From Scortum barcoo (lineage: Eukaryota; Chordata; Actinopteri; Centrarchiformes; Terapontidae): a stretch of DNA of 64,000 nucleotides. Each line of letters begins with the position of its first letter. Within the stretch, counting starts at the first letter, position 1. Both the position numbers and the translations under genes were made by a program. The notes under the pieces are model-generated. The model ran no database searches, had not been told where the DNA came from, and saw nothing but the letters and a program-made list of their open reading frames with translations. The stretch spans positions 12,488,271 through 12,552,270 of the forward strand of contig CM041536.1 in assembly GCA_023238725.1 (NCBI GenBank), read 5' to 3'. This document shows, in pieces, positions 9,835-23,000 of the stretch.

Positions 9835-10078
9835 TACATTATTTAATCTATAACAATGCATTTTATGTATTTAATATTATATAGGGATCATATTTTATAT
9901 GTGAAATAGTGAACTTCAAAGTAATTGACTGCAATACTGCAATAAATCAAATAAGTGAAGTAGAGTAAAATATAGTAATTTTCCCTTTGAAATGTAGTGG
10001 AGTAAAAAGTATCTAAGTACACAAATAAAGCACAAGCACCTGAAAATTATTGATGTACTTTGTTGCTTTCCACCATTG
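9835..10078 (-). mobile_element. hAT-type MITE fragment, CAGTGGTGG family (copy 2, reverse)
   Basis: The reverse complement begins CAATGGTGGAAAGCAACAAA at 10078 and continues through TTTTTACTCCACTACATTTC. The inner end fades near 9835 in an AT-rich segment. It faces copy 1 in inverted orientation about 0.8 kb away. Confidence 0.65.
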
Positions 10079-13000
10079 TATTTGTATTTGTGAATTCTTT
10101 GGCTGTGATAAAAGTTATACAGAAAACAATAATTTACACACAGTAAAGTGTTGCCTGAATAACAATCTACGATCCATTCCAAACCACTAGAAGCAGATGA
10201 AAGTGTGAGAAAACTCCACACCCCGGCTTACTAAAATGTAGGTGTCCAGTTTCACTATCTCTTATCAAGTGAGCATCCACAGACTAACCACCAGCTGAAG
10301 CAGGCGGTACAGTCATCCAGGCTTTGAGTACACAGTTGAAATCTCATCTACTACCAGTCTGGCTGGGTTTCAATTGGAAAGCACTGGAGAGTGACTAACA
10401 TGGAGCCTCTTGGAGAGGGTCAAGAGGCAGGAGCAACCAGTGGCCATTAAATTCACTCCTATGAGATATCGAGTGCTTTGCTTTTTGACCAGGCTCAGTT
10501 TGATGTGCTGCACCACGCTATTATCTGCGGCTCCTCACTGCAGGCCCTCCACAACCAAGTGGTGTGAGCATTATAAAGATGTTATTATGAAACTCCTGTT
10601 GAGCCCCTGATCAACATTACCACTTTCAAAGAGACACTTGAGGAAAATATAAATGAATGCTGCACCCCAAGGCCTGTAATAAGGGTAAAGTCTTAAAGAC
10701 AACACTGTCCATCCGACTGTATGGCGAGGAAACATTCTGTGTTTCCGAGCGTCAAGCTTGTGATTATCATTATGCTTATCAATGTTATTAAACTTGCTGG
10801 AGGGAATTTTGACATTCTGCTTGAATACACACAGTCAAGTAGACCATCTCAGATTTTAAAAGAGCCTAATTGCAGTGTTTTATTGACTCTTTGCTTGAAT
10901 GGCTCTGATAAAGAAGTCTTAAGCTGCCTTTTGGCACAGGCGAGATGAACTAATTTTCACACTATGTATGAAGCTGATGAAGGGCCCTTCATAATTCAGC
11001 GGTTCAAAATAGCACTGTCCACTACCATACCCATCATATAATCATTTCCTTAATGTTATCTTTTCTCATGTCACTTGCTGTTCTACTCAGTGATAGTTCA
11101 AATGCACACTTTACTCTGCACTTCATTGCTTTTTGGACTTCTAGTTAGATGCTAAACTGTTGTTTCGCCTAGCCCTTTTAATATATTTTCAGCTTTCAAG
11201 TAACTTAATGTTTTAGCCATTTAGTGGCAACAAACATGCTGCAAACAGTGACATCATATTGAGTTGATTTGACAGGCTTGAAAACAATTGCTTATTTACA
11301 CATCCAGCAGAGACTGAGCACATCAGGATTCATTTAGAGTCGTGTTTGTGTCCACCCCTTACAAGTTAGTCCAATATTCCTCACTTACTCCTGAGGGAAA
11401 TATCTGGCTCTTTAGCTGTTAAATGCTCAACTATGTTCATCTGTTAGTTGCTAACTGTGTCTGCCTGTCGTTTAGGAGCCGGGAAGGTAATTTATTGCTG
11501 AAAACAGTTTCCCACAGCAGCTAAAAACTTCCGAGAGCAGAGAGAGTGAATCAAAACAGTCAAGTTGCGCGTCTTTAAAACTCCACAGAGCTGCGAGTGA
11601 TGCTCTTCACATTACACACAGTCATTTGATCCATTGTTAATGTAAAATGATCATTATAGCAGCTTTAAAGTAGCTATTTTGCTTTGGTAAATTAGACTTG
11701 AGCAGCAGGTTCCTGACCTTCTGCTTACATGATTAACATGGTGTACTGAACCGGGCTGTGAAAAGTGGGCATGAGTTTAAATAGGTGTGATGAAAGTGTA
11801 ACCCTATGCTGTAGCACTCTATACTTGGTGTGCACGGAGCATCTGAGGTATGATGGCGGTTTCAGTTGCCTCCAGAGCTGTATCATAACAACTGAATGGC
11901 TGCTGATTTGAAGGGCATGTTGAAGCAAGTACCTCAATCACAGCCACAGCTGTCCTCTAGAGCAGAGCCCATTACGAGGTTTTCTGCCTTCTTTTAGCGG
12001 CGAGGATAACAATCCCTGACAATGAAAGTCAATTAGTGGGAAACACAAGTAAATAGAGCCATGCATGAGAGCCGAGCTTGGTGAATCAAAGCTCTGAGCG
12101 AGGTCTGTACACTACGTCTTCATATGTCAAGGCCGTGGCTGCCTGCCAGCCAAATGTGTCGGGGCAGAAAGATATGTGAATGCAGATGAGTGTTGACAGC
12201 CAGTCAGTTGTCATATAGCCCATCTTCCTGCCTCTTGGGACTCATCTGGCTTTTTTTTTTTGTTACTGGGCTCCTCTTCGCTACTTGCGCACCTCACGCT
12301 TCTCTGCTTTAATGCATATTAAAATGAACAGCAAAAGCACGAGGCACCGTGCTCAGTGTTAATAAGAGGTAAAAGCTCCCAAACTCTCGTTCCTGCTGGT
12401 GACGAGCAGATGGGTCAAAGAGTCACAAACTCTCAGAGATTCCCTGAGGTGACGTTTGGTATTTTTTTTGGCTGTTTAGAATTGGATGAGAATTGCTCTG
12501 ACCCTTAAGCGCGTGTGGTTAGTGGCTCAGAACACCTCATCCCATCTGCTGCCTCCTCTTCCTCCCGCTCAGCTTTTTTAGTCCGACATGTCACTTAGCA
12601 GCTCTTACTTTATACAGTTTGAAGACTTTTTCCAAAGACGTCTCGAACAGATGCTCGGCCCGTCCCTGTCCTTTTCATTTCCTGCCGTCCACGTTATCAT
12701 TTCGAGCTCAAGTTGTAACGAGGAATCCATTTGTCCCCTGTGCTTGCTGTTGTGATTTTACATCAACGCTGAGAAGGTTGACCTCTGACAAACGCAATTC
12801 AAGACTGACTGATTTCTTGCTGAAAATATTGGAAGCCATTGTTGTGTAGGCTCATTATAGCCAAATTGGGCTGAATAGTGTTTTTTCCTCCCTGTCTTTG
12901 TTCTTGGCAGCCCACTAAGTGCTCGCAGCTGTCAGTTGAGTGTATTCTCCTTGCCCAGTATATGTGGCTTGGCTGCACTTTTAGCTGGCTGTGTCCTTAC

Positions 13001-16000
13001 TGCGGTGACAGTATGCCATGACTGATTTCCGTTGACTCACTTTCACTGTAACCACAACGTGTCCCTCGCAGGAAAATCCGAATGTTTCTTTATTTCTTTT
13101 TTTTTTTTTTTTTTTTACAAGTGGTTGATCTCATTTGGGTAACGCAGCGGAGTAACCAGGCTTTGCTTGCAGTTGGCTGATTATTTAAGCAGCGCTCTGA
13201 GCAGTTTGCTGATGAAATGAAATGAGAGGCGATGCCAGAAATGATTGCACTGACCAATGGCACAATGCGGGATGATGTATGATGAGTAAATGGTGTTTGA
13301 ATGTGGTGGAGATTGACTCAACTTTCTCACATCACACGAATCTTCTAGCCTCACTTCTCCAAGAACCCATGAGCATTAAAAAACACCTCTTATTAACCCC
13401 TGCTAAAGAGATATCTCAGAGTCTGTGTTCGCTACAGAAAGGAGCTGTTTCAAACCTTTGTCCTGCCAATGCTTTCATGCAAATTTCCTCACACTGGAAC
13501 CAGCTTATCTGTGAACAATCATAGGTGGCATTTAGAAGAGGGTGAAATAGAACCACATGATTTTCATATCTGCATAAAGCTCAGTCAGGTCCCTCCACAC
13601 AAGCTCCCACGCAAAAGCAAACACAAAAGCCTCTTTGAACGCACACATCAGCTGTTTATCTTAAAATAGTCGGCCAGGCTGCTCCTCTTATCCGGTACCT
13701 TGCACATTGCACTTTGTAAATGGTAGGCAATTACACACGGTGCATTAAGGACTTGTTATTTAATTCATTAGATACGGCTAAGTTGCAAAGTTCGTTCACT
13801 CTAATGAAGCAGCAACTTTTATCAGATGGGGCCAGGTATGAGTATAAAGGCGGAGATTATGGCATCCGTGTGCACAAATGAGATTAGAGCTCTGGCTGCA
13901 ACTGCTGTTGACAAGGTGAACGGGACAGTTGCTCCGAAAAGCGGAAAAAAAACCCAAATGACTGTAGGTTCACATAATTCACAGAGCATGTCATTCTCAT
14001 GGTGTGTTTATCCGCATGATTAATGGCCGCCCAGATTTGAATTTGAACATTACCTGAGGAACACATCTGCATCTGCCTTACTGGATACTAATGATCCAGC
14101 GCATGCCTAATAAACTGAAGTGAGAATTCAAATGAGGCTCAACCTGCCTACGAGGCTAGCTTAAGCAAACACCAGGACAGCTGGCAGAGAAATCATTGTG
14201 ACTAATGGTCTCAGTGTGAGACAGGAGCAGGGCTGTGGGTGGTTGTTTTACCACGCTAAGAAGAACAGACTTTGTTTGTCTTCCTATAGCATACAGCGTG
14301 ACTGTGTGATTCTGGAAGTGTTGGCTTTGTTGTTGTTTGCTTTGCTTTTCTTGCCACTGTAGTGTGACACCAGGAACTGTATAAAAAGAAAGAAGCCTTT
14401 TTTTTTTGTTGTGTACTTTTCTCACCTGAGAATGATGTGACCTTATAAAATAAGGATGTATTAATGCTTCCAGAAGTGGGCGGACAAATCTCAGATTGTT
14501 TATACTGTCACCTGGAGGTGTGGTGCTCTTCCCCGTCAGCTCGTGATTTGACTTTATTTGGATGCTGCTCCAGCTCCTCCGCCGTGGTAAACATAATGCA
14601 CTGTGACCTGTCCTCGGGGCAAATGATCTGATTTTGCTCTTCCCTTGTCTTTTACTCCTAATCGCATCTACCTCAGAGCCAGAAAATGGTTGTGCAGCTG
14701 TCATAACTGGAGCGCTGCGTGGCGTGATGGGAGTGCATGTTTTTGCTATTATCTATTCTAACTGAGCCAGAACACCGTGCTGAACCTCCACTGCATCCCT
14801 CTTTCTCACAGACCGCTGCATGATCAATACCCACATCAAAGGCTCTGCGGAGATAGCAGGATTCTTTGAAGCATGTTTGTGGAGCTGGATTTGCTGAGCT
14901 AACACGGTCCACACAGAACCCCCTTGAATAAGCTTGTTTGGCTAGCATCCTCTCTGTTTGTATAAGAACTGAGTGGACTCTAATGGAGAACAGACAAGGC
15001 CTCTCCCTTGTCTTTTTCCTCCCTTTGAGCAGCTAAACGCATCCACAGTGCCAGTGCTTTTTGCTCATTTGACATACGCTTCATTGCATGCCAGCTCAAA
15101 TATTTATCTAATATCAAATTGGCTGTAACACTTTGGAAGCAGCGAGATGCCAGGAAATATTTCTCATTGAGGACACAAAATAACTTGCATCATGTTTCGC
15201 AGTGCCAAGTGCAAATATGCTGGGTAATTACTGATTGAAATGAGATGGAGTGCAGACAGCCGTGGCGTTGTTATGCGGCTACCTTGTGTTGTGACTTGAA
15301 CAGGCAGACAAGAATTTCCAACAGTGATTATTCTGCACTCAAATCACGACCTGTGTCCCTGGAAAGCTATTAACTATTTACAAAAGTGCTTTTCGTCTCC
15401 TAAATGGGAAAACAGTGCATTTGGGACTGTGTGTGCTAAGTGGGTATAGAAGAAGTGGGGGTGGAGGTTCAACCACAATAAACACAAAAGCACATAACTC
15501 CTGCTACCCTGTCGGACAGAGTCAGCAACACTGTAAATGATGGAGCAGGGACTGTTGAATCATCTCATGCAAATCCACGACTAGGATGAGAAGCCCTTTC
15601 ATATAAATTACAAAATAAAGCACATTTGTGATGCTTTTGACTTTTTGAATTCACATATTGTTGAATCTTTTGCCAAGTAATTGCACTATTTGGTGTATGC
15701 AGTGTGAAGGTTTGACTCTCCAGTCATCTGTGGCTCATTTAAAAGTGAAATGTGGGAAAATGCTGACATCTCTTTCTCTTCCCTCCCCAACACCAGGGGC
15801 ACCAATGCATTTGCATCGCCGTCTCTCTCTCAATCTCCCTTTCTTTCTCATTTACATTATGGATGGTTCATTTAGCTTACATGACCGAGTGAATACATAA
15901 CCCAGGGCAATTCAAAATACCATGAGGGCCTGTAGGGGTAAAATGAAACCACATAAGCAGAAAAGATTGCCTCACTGCCATCTGTAGCAGCCTTTTATTC

Positions 16001-17204
16001 AGCTCTTCCCCTTTCATGTGGTTGACAAACACGGCCTGCCTCTCGCCCAGATGGCAGGGCTCAACAAGGTGTATCAGTTAAATACAGTGTGATCATTTAC
16101 AGAAGAATCACAGACATTTAGTGCAGAACTGACAGTTCGCTAAACAACTCCTCCACAGTGACTGTCTGGTTTGGATATCACCACTTGTTGAATAAATATG
16201 CATGGAGCTATAGAAAGAGAGGTGCTCAGTGTTTAAAGAGTCTGGAGGAACTAAACAAAAAAAAAAAAGAAAAGCAGAGTGCAGAAAAACATAAAGAACA
16301 ACTTAAATGCTGAAAGCAGCCAGCGTTAGCATATCTGGCCAACTAGTTACCTACAGAGGGAACAGAACTCTACTTCCAAGGTCAAGAAGCACATTATTTA
16401 CTATCATTATTATGTGGGTTTATACGTTAAATAATCATTTTAAAAGTTGTTAGGAACTACAGTCCTGGATGCTATCTGAGTTTAAGCTAATGTTAGGAGC
16501 TCTGTTTTGCTGGTTTTCACTCCATTGAGCCCGGCCAAAGTTACCAGGCACTGTTACGTAGAAAATCTGTATGAAACAAGTATGTAAGCAAAGACGCACA
16601 TTTTCCTCCCTTTGAAATACTAGGACTAACTAGCTCTACACTGCAATATAATAAAAAATATTTCCATGTCCTTGTGTTGCTGACTCCTGGTTTGACCTCT
16701 TGCTTAATCAAAGCTCTTTTTGATCGTAGCCATTTCTACTTGTCTTTTTTTTCATGCTCTGCCATCCTTATGTAACTAGTTTGCTATTTTTTTTAGCTGC
16801 CTATCCTATGTAGGCAGCCACAAACACCACATTTAATCCATTTAATCAGTATCTGACTCGCTTCCTGTTGAGATGTCAAGACAATGTCACCAACCATAAA
16901 ATCCTTCTAAAAGACATTACCTACCCTAACTTTTATAAGCTAGCTAGCCACAACTGATAAAATCTGACATGAGAGCAGTCGTTTCAGACGGCAACATGAA
17001 CAGTCACCAGTTAGAAAGGAGAAGCTGCTTAATGTGGACACCGTTAAAAAAAAAAAAGAAAATTATTATTGAAGTTCTGAAGAATATTCTGTGATAAGTC
17101 TGCCACCTCTGTCGTAAAGTATTCACAAGTTAACTCATGTCATGTTACAGACACAGTAGCTTACTGAGCAGTAAATCATTTTGAGTCATCACTAACAGAT
17201 GCTG

Positions 17205-17212
17205 TGTGTATG
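17205..17212 (+). repeat. 8-bp target-site duplication, left
   Basis: TGTGTATG directly before the left end of the hAT element. It matches TGCGTATG at 18126-18133 at 7 of 8 positions. Confidence 0.75.
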
Positions 17213-18125
17213 CAGAGCCGGCTGGCCCATTAGGCTATATGCTAAGGGCGCAGTGGCCTCCAGGGGGCGCCACAAAATCAGGAGAAAAATTGAACTTCAA
17301 TATAATTATATTAAAATTAGTGATTACTATTAAGCTTTAAAATGGAAAAGCTCACATAGATTCAAGTGTAAAGCAATGCCCAATTAACATTACTACGATT
17401 GATAATACCAAATAAATAAGCCCCCCCCTCCTCCGGCTGATGGTACCTGCTCGCTCTCTGTGGGGGGAGGGGCCAATTTATTGATGTGACCCAGAGAACT
17501 TTGTAAACAAGTAAAATCAAGCTAAACTGTCCAGAGCACAGGGAAGAAAAAAAAGAAGAGAAGAGAAGTAAAAACGGGAGAAAGAAAGAGGTAAAGTAAA
17601 GATACAGTAATGAAATGAAGCATCATTTATCTCACACAGCGAACTGTTAAGTTGATAACTTGCTTCTGAGTGATTAGCCTCAACATCCTAATCAGTAAAT
17701 AAGCAGTTTCATATTTCTGTAGCTGGGCGGCATGGAGGCTCTTTACTGTTATGCATCATTTGTAAAGATTAAACCTACTCAGTAGGTGTCTACATTAACC
17801 TAATCTATGCTTTTATTATTTGTTTTATTTACATCTGGCTAGCTAGCTAACGTTTTTCCTGCTTTTAATAGTCAAATGCTTTTCCCTTTTTCACCCCTTT
17901 AAATATCAGATTTTTAACCCTAGTTCATTGTGTTACAGTTCATATTGTCTAAAGCATGTTAATTGTTTTAAACTTTACATCAGTATTAAAGTACACATTA
18001 TTATTATATTATATTATATTACATTATATTATATTATTATTTTGTAAGTGTATGTAAATCGCAGATGAAGGTGGGCGCCATATAAAATCTTGCCTAGGGC
18101 GCCTCTTTGGGTAGGGCCGGCTCTG
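17213..18125. mobile_element. Non-autonomous hAT element, 913 bp
   Basis: The left end reads CAGAGCCGGCTGGCCCATTA and the right end, reverse complemented, CAGAGCCGGCCCTACCCAAA. The first 11 bases of these inverted repeats are identical. An 8-bp target duplication flanks them, as expected for hAT transposons. No transposase remains. The inside is AT-rich, with a (TTATA) run near 18001-18040 and a C/G-rich patch near 17422-17475. GGCGCC motifs sit near both ends (17266, 18074), and a CTCF-like site is at 17253. It resembles a common fish family with CAGAGCCGG termini, whose published name I do not recall. Confidence 0.85.
17253..17272 (+). promoter_or_regulatory. CTCF-like motif inside the hAT element
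   Basis: The core CCTCCAGGGGGCGCCA fits the vertebrate CTCF consensus (CCASYAGRKGGCRS) at nearly every position. It was seen by eye, with no matrix score. Occupancy is unknown. Confidence 0.5.
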
Positions 18126-18133
18126 TGCGTATG
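18126..18133 (+). repeat. 8-bp target-site duplication, right
   Basis: TGCGTATG immediately after the right end of the hAT element. It differs by one base from the left copy. Confidence 0.75.
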
Positions 18134-19020
18134 TGATGTTGTGTGTATGACACGACATTGACATTACATTACACTGTGGACTTTTTTCAGGGCACTACAT
18201 AGTACTTAGAGGGTAAATATAGTGGAGTATATGGTAAATAAGGAACGATTTCAGACACAGCACAAGTCTGTGAAATGTGTGTGTGGGAGACTGAGAGATA
18301 AAGTGATAAAGTGAGTGAGTAGGCCTGGAAGTAGTCGAGTAGGTTTGCTTATCTGTGTGTTCTTTGTGTGTGTGTGTCTGTGTTGGAGCTGTTAACATTA
18401 TAGCTGCAATGCATAACCGAAGATAAGAATTTAATACCCGCATTTCAGATGATAAAGGTGCTTTGGCACACAACGCAAGCTTTTATTCCCGCTGCCAACA
18501 AGTCTGACAGCACTTTGTTTTTGTTCGAGGACGACACAAATGACACAGTGGCCCCAAGTGACAAGCCAGTTTTACAACCTCAAACTCAATGAGCTTAATG
18601 ATACATGTACATAAACACAGCTTCACCTGCATGGAACAAGAATGCACTGTGTGTGTGTGTGTTTATGCAAGCGTGCCATTTCACAAGAAGACGTTTCACG
18701 ACGTTTCAAGTGATTGTTATTGTGCGTCGGCGGTACAAGTCGCAGCGAGTGAGAAAACATTTGTGGAGGGACCAGATTGGGAGCTCTACCTCTGCACCTT
18801 TGGGTGCACCGGCTGACAATCATTGGCTGCGGTTCTCCTGCTCTGCTTTACATTAGCACCACAGCTCCAGCCTGGACAGGTCCATGGCTGTTATCTCAAT
18901 GATGTTCTAATTCTAGTCAAACAGTTCTGTATTTGACTCAATAGAGGCAGTGTTAGTCAGGAGAGTCAATATTAGCAGAGCACACAGAGCAGAGCTGGTG
19001 TTAGGAGAAAGACAGAGAGT

Positions 19021-19045
19021 TGTGTGTGTGTGTGTGTGTGTGTGT
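19021..19045 (+). repeat. (TG)n microsatellite
   Basis: Twelve uninterrupted TG units, followed by TCGCGTATGTGTGTG. Confidence 0.95.
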
Positions 19046-19927
19046 CGCGTATGTGTGTGACAGGATACATGGTTAAGTGTGCTCTGTTAGTGAACCTTGA
19101 CCGCCCGGGTGCGGTGATAATAATAAACATAATAAGAAAAAGGAAGAAAGCAAACTGCTGTTTCATTTTGCTTCAGTGGCTTCCGTGTTTGACAAGAGTG
19201 ACATTTCTTTTATTGGCTGTCTTTTATGTGGATGTTATTGTCAGACGTCAGAGTTTGGCCCTCATCTCTCGCTCTCCTGGCCGAGGGCGCTCTGTGCAGC
19301 TTGGGCTTGCTGACAGTCCTGCATGAACAGCTCAACACTTCAGATGGTTTCACTCGAGAAGGAGGGGAGCTTCTTTTCTTTCCATCCCTTCAGTTTATTC
19401 AAGGTCAAACAGCTGCCAATATCGCCACTATCAGATTGCACAACTACTACATTAAATCTTCCATTCAATAAATGTGGCGCGGATGAATAAACTCAAAGCG
19501 AAGTCAATACTGAGGGCCATTAACTGTGATTTCTCCACATAAAACATGCAGTGGAATAAAGCATATCTGTGGCTGAATAAAGCTTTAATTACAGAGGGCA
19601 GCTGAATAATGTTTGAGTTTTGCCTCATTTGCAATTATAAAGTAAAATGAAATTATAAACCCATCAGCTAACAGCACCTCGTGTTTGCTCAGGATTCATC
19701 CTCCAGCGCAGTTTAATCTACAGGAGATTCGGGAAAACAAACAAAAATATTGAGCTTCTGCATCTGCTGATCTCTTTAAAATGACAAGAATAAAGAAGTA
19801 GACAAATAATATTCAGTTATTGATCAGCATGCCGGAGTGCGGCTTATTCCTGTCTCTCGTACTTTACTTGTGAGGATCTTCTTTTACCCATTTTTTTCTA
19901 ACTCAGAGTGCATGATTTCAAATGTGT

Positions 19928-20035
19928 GGGTGTGGAACCCCAAGGGGTTGCAAAATAAATATGAGAGGTCATGATGTGATCAACAAGACAGGAGAAAGGC
20001 AAAATCTTTGCTTTTTCCTTTTTAAAATACTGTAC
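19928..20035 (+). repeat. Teleost interspersed repeat fragment (GGGGTTGCAAAATAAAT type)
   Basis: The stretch CCCAAGGGGTTGCAAAATAA followed by ATGAGAGGTCATGATGTGAT resembles a frequent fish repeat with the pattern GGGGTCGCxAGATAAAT-GAGGGGTCAC. It is short and diverged, and recalled from memory only. Confidence 0.4.
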
Positions 20036-23000
20036 TTTTACCCATTAATTCTGTAAGAATCACTGAAATGAAATGCATCTAAAAGGTATAATCATTCTTT
20101 GGTTTATCAGGTATTTCCCTGAGAAAATGGCTGGCTAAAATAAAGCTAACAGGAGAATGAACATTGGATTTACAGTTGTCAGATAGGAAAAGGCACAACT
20201 CCAACTCAGCATGTACATAAACCACTCTTCCCAAAAGACATTTGCCACATCAACTTTATATGATGACAATAACTGAGTTTTGTGTTTAAACCTGGTTGTT
20301 CCACACCCATTGGTAAAAAAGTAAGGTGCTTTAACAACCTGGATGTAATTTTCATTTGCCAGGTTTGAATAAGAAAAGGTGTTACCATGAATTATACAAA
20401 CAAGACCCTGATTGAAAGAGAACAAAGAGAGGAAAATACCTACTTTTACTGTAGACCACAAGCCTGATAATTAGACTAAATTGCTGTTTCATTTCCCTTC
20501 ATTATTGACTATTTGAATCTGAGATGTGAGCAGCCATTCAGAGGTCTACAATCAGACTAATAGATCATGCAAAAAGCGACGTTTCCTCCATATCTGTAAA
20601 GCAAGTTTGTAAAGTCGCAACATAAAAGCCTTTAAACAGCGCAATGGCAGAGAACTGAGCTTCTGTGGCAGCTGTGACGGCGGCAAACAGTCAGTCATGT
20701 TTGACTGAGCCTGTGGCCTTGTTAGCAGTAATAACTAGTGTAAACAAACAGCAGCAGTGTATTTTAAGGTCATCACAAACATCAACCAAAACCTCCCAGT
20801 CAGCACAAAGCAGTGGATCTGATGTGGCAGCGCACTTCTCCTATTTAAATCTGCTGACATGAGAAAAAGCAACATTAGCTAATGCACTACTTAAAGACCA
20901 TAATCGCTCTTTCCCCTACTGTTAATGAATGCTAATTAGAAGTCTGGAGCAGTTTCTGGCGTGTGCTGGCTGCTCCTCTAATGTGCCGTATTGTTCCTCT
21001 CCTCGCTCCAGCTCAGCACTAATGCTGCTGTGCCAGCTATTAAAGTCAGATAAGCTATCCATCTTTAGCATTGCCAGCCAAAAAGCCACTAATAGCTTAG
21101 CCACAAAATTGTTAATTTCCATGGTTTCCTTTCCTCATTCGAGTGTTCTCTCTCTCTGCAGTGTATAAAATGGGCAGATATCCCTCCTCGGCTCCACGGT
21201 GTCACTCTGTCCGCCTCGTGTGTTTCATATGATCCATTTTCTTACCCCCGTTTTTTCCCAGACAGAGTGTTTTGGGGTGACAGGTACAGCACCTGCCACA
21301 TGTGTGGGTGCCTTTTTACAAAGCCTGTTTCAGCATGACTCTCCATCATGGACACTGTCACGGAAGCCTACAGGCAAGTACACAGCGCTCCCTGTGTGAT
21401 AAATGCGTCTGTGACTCTTAAAACTGTAACACAGGAGCGCATATTTAGGGAACCCATCTTACAACGTGGGCTGTAATAATGTGATCTAATCCATGAAACG
21501 ACTTGGCTATAATGAGGTTAATGAAAACCACACTTTTAACGAGGATTAGGAGACATATTAGTGGCCATATTATCCTCATTCCAGATTCCTGTTAATTTTA
21601 CAACTGATTTTAAAGATCTGGCAGATATCCATTAGCCAATTTAGACTACATAGGCCACAGAGGATTTGAAGTGAAAGTCGAGCACACGTTCACACTGGGA
21701 GTATTACAAAACTAGTACATGCTCTTGTGCATATTGGCTTTTCGATGTAGGTAGTTAATAAATTAATTAAAATGATTTTAGTAATTGTTTATTTTAAAGT
21801 TTAAAGGGATATGCAGCTAAGGGCTATGGCATGGATGTAGCTTTAAATTTATACATTCCCTGGATAAGTTTTATGACACAATGAGATCTTTTTATTGTAA
21901 CCCTTTATGAGCCTTGACATAGGCAGAGATCCAGATTCAGCCTTAAAATGAAAGATAACAAGACAGTGCAAAAGTGGTCTGATATATCCTGCTGGCTTTT
22001 TGCAATTGTTCTTGACTGTGACTAAATTTTAACCCCTCAGTTTAGTTTTTAGCTTTTTATGTTTTGTGTGTGATTTTATTACCTTTAATAACGCAACTAA
22101 CGTTAAGTCCATTGTGAATGTCACACGAAACACTCACACCAAGATTTATCAGTATATAACATGAGCTTTATGAGGTTTGCATGAAATTATAGATAGTAGC
22201 TGTTCGTATATTCATTTTTGTCTGAGTATTTCTTGTCTGAAATGACTTTGAAGTTGAGCTTCAAGTTGTTCAAAGCTTTAACAGGATGTGGTCAAAAACT
22301 CCAGAGGAGATACTACATGGACACCGAGGTAGTTTTGTCACCTGCTGTGCTCAAAAGTCATTAAACTATTTACATGATACATTAACCTGGCAATCATTTA
22401 CTATCATGGCAATCATTTACTATCTGTCTTCTGATAAACTGTGCAAACAATCCAGTGTGTCACTGAATAAATCGATGACCTACATTTTGCTCGGGTTATT
22501 GAATGACGAGAGAGAGTCTGTCTGTGTCTGGCAGACGTGCTTTTCAAAATCACTGTGATGTTCAGTGGCACATTGTAGTGCTTCTAGGAACTGGTCTGTG
22601 AGGTCAGAAACATCAATTACAACAAATGTCATCAGTGGAAACAAACTTATGAGGCCTGGGTGCAATTTGTATGGTACTGGTCCAAAGTTGTAATGTAAAT
22701 TTGAGTGTGTGGAAGTGTGAAATCCACTGAGGATTTAAGGAGTTGTTACTCAGACCAGTATTCCTGAGAAAATGCTGCTTTTCCTCTAGAGATCTAAGCT
22801 AAAACAACTTCCCAGCTGCACAGATGTTCAATTTTGACACCTATAGACAACCCTGTCTAGGTCTTACCCAGACAGAGGCATCTTATTTCATGGATCTGAA
22901 ACTAGATCTATAAACGTGCACAGAAGAACAGTGACTGTGAATGTAACGGCTCCCTCGTGAAATAGGGGGGTTTTTTTGTCCACCGAGTATTCAAGAATAA

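Larger units (their letters stand above)
8326..17204. other. Gene desert, section 1
   Basis: No credible coding exon on either strand. It holds two pieces of a CAGTGGTGG-type MITE (8749-9053 and 9835-10078), an 18-T run near 13091 and short A-runs. Much of 12000-15400 is unique and free of recognised repeats, with TAAT sites and ATGCAAAT octamers (13477, 15569), which is how conserved non-coding DNA often looks. A 182-residue minus-strand ORF at 14156-14704 has no domain or codon pattern I recognise and is probably chance. Confidence 0.6.

Noticed and set aside
14156..14704. 182-residue minus-strand ORF, the longest outside kif23 besides exon-containing ones
   Set aside because: No recognisable domain, mixed low-complexity composition (QQQSQ, KKKR), and no splice context. 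An ORF of this size can arise by chance in 55 kb of six frames.
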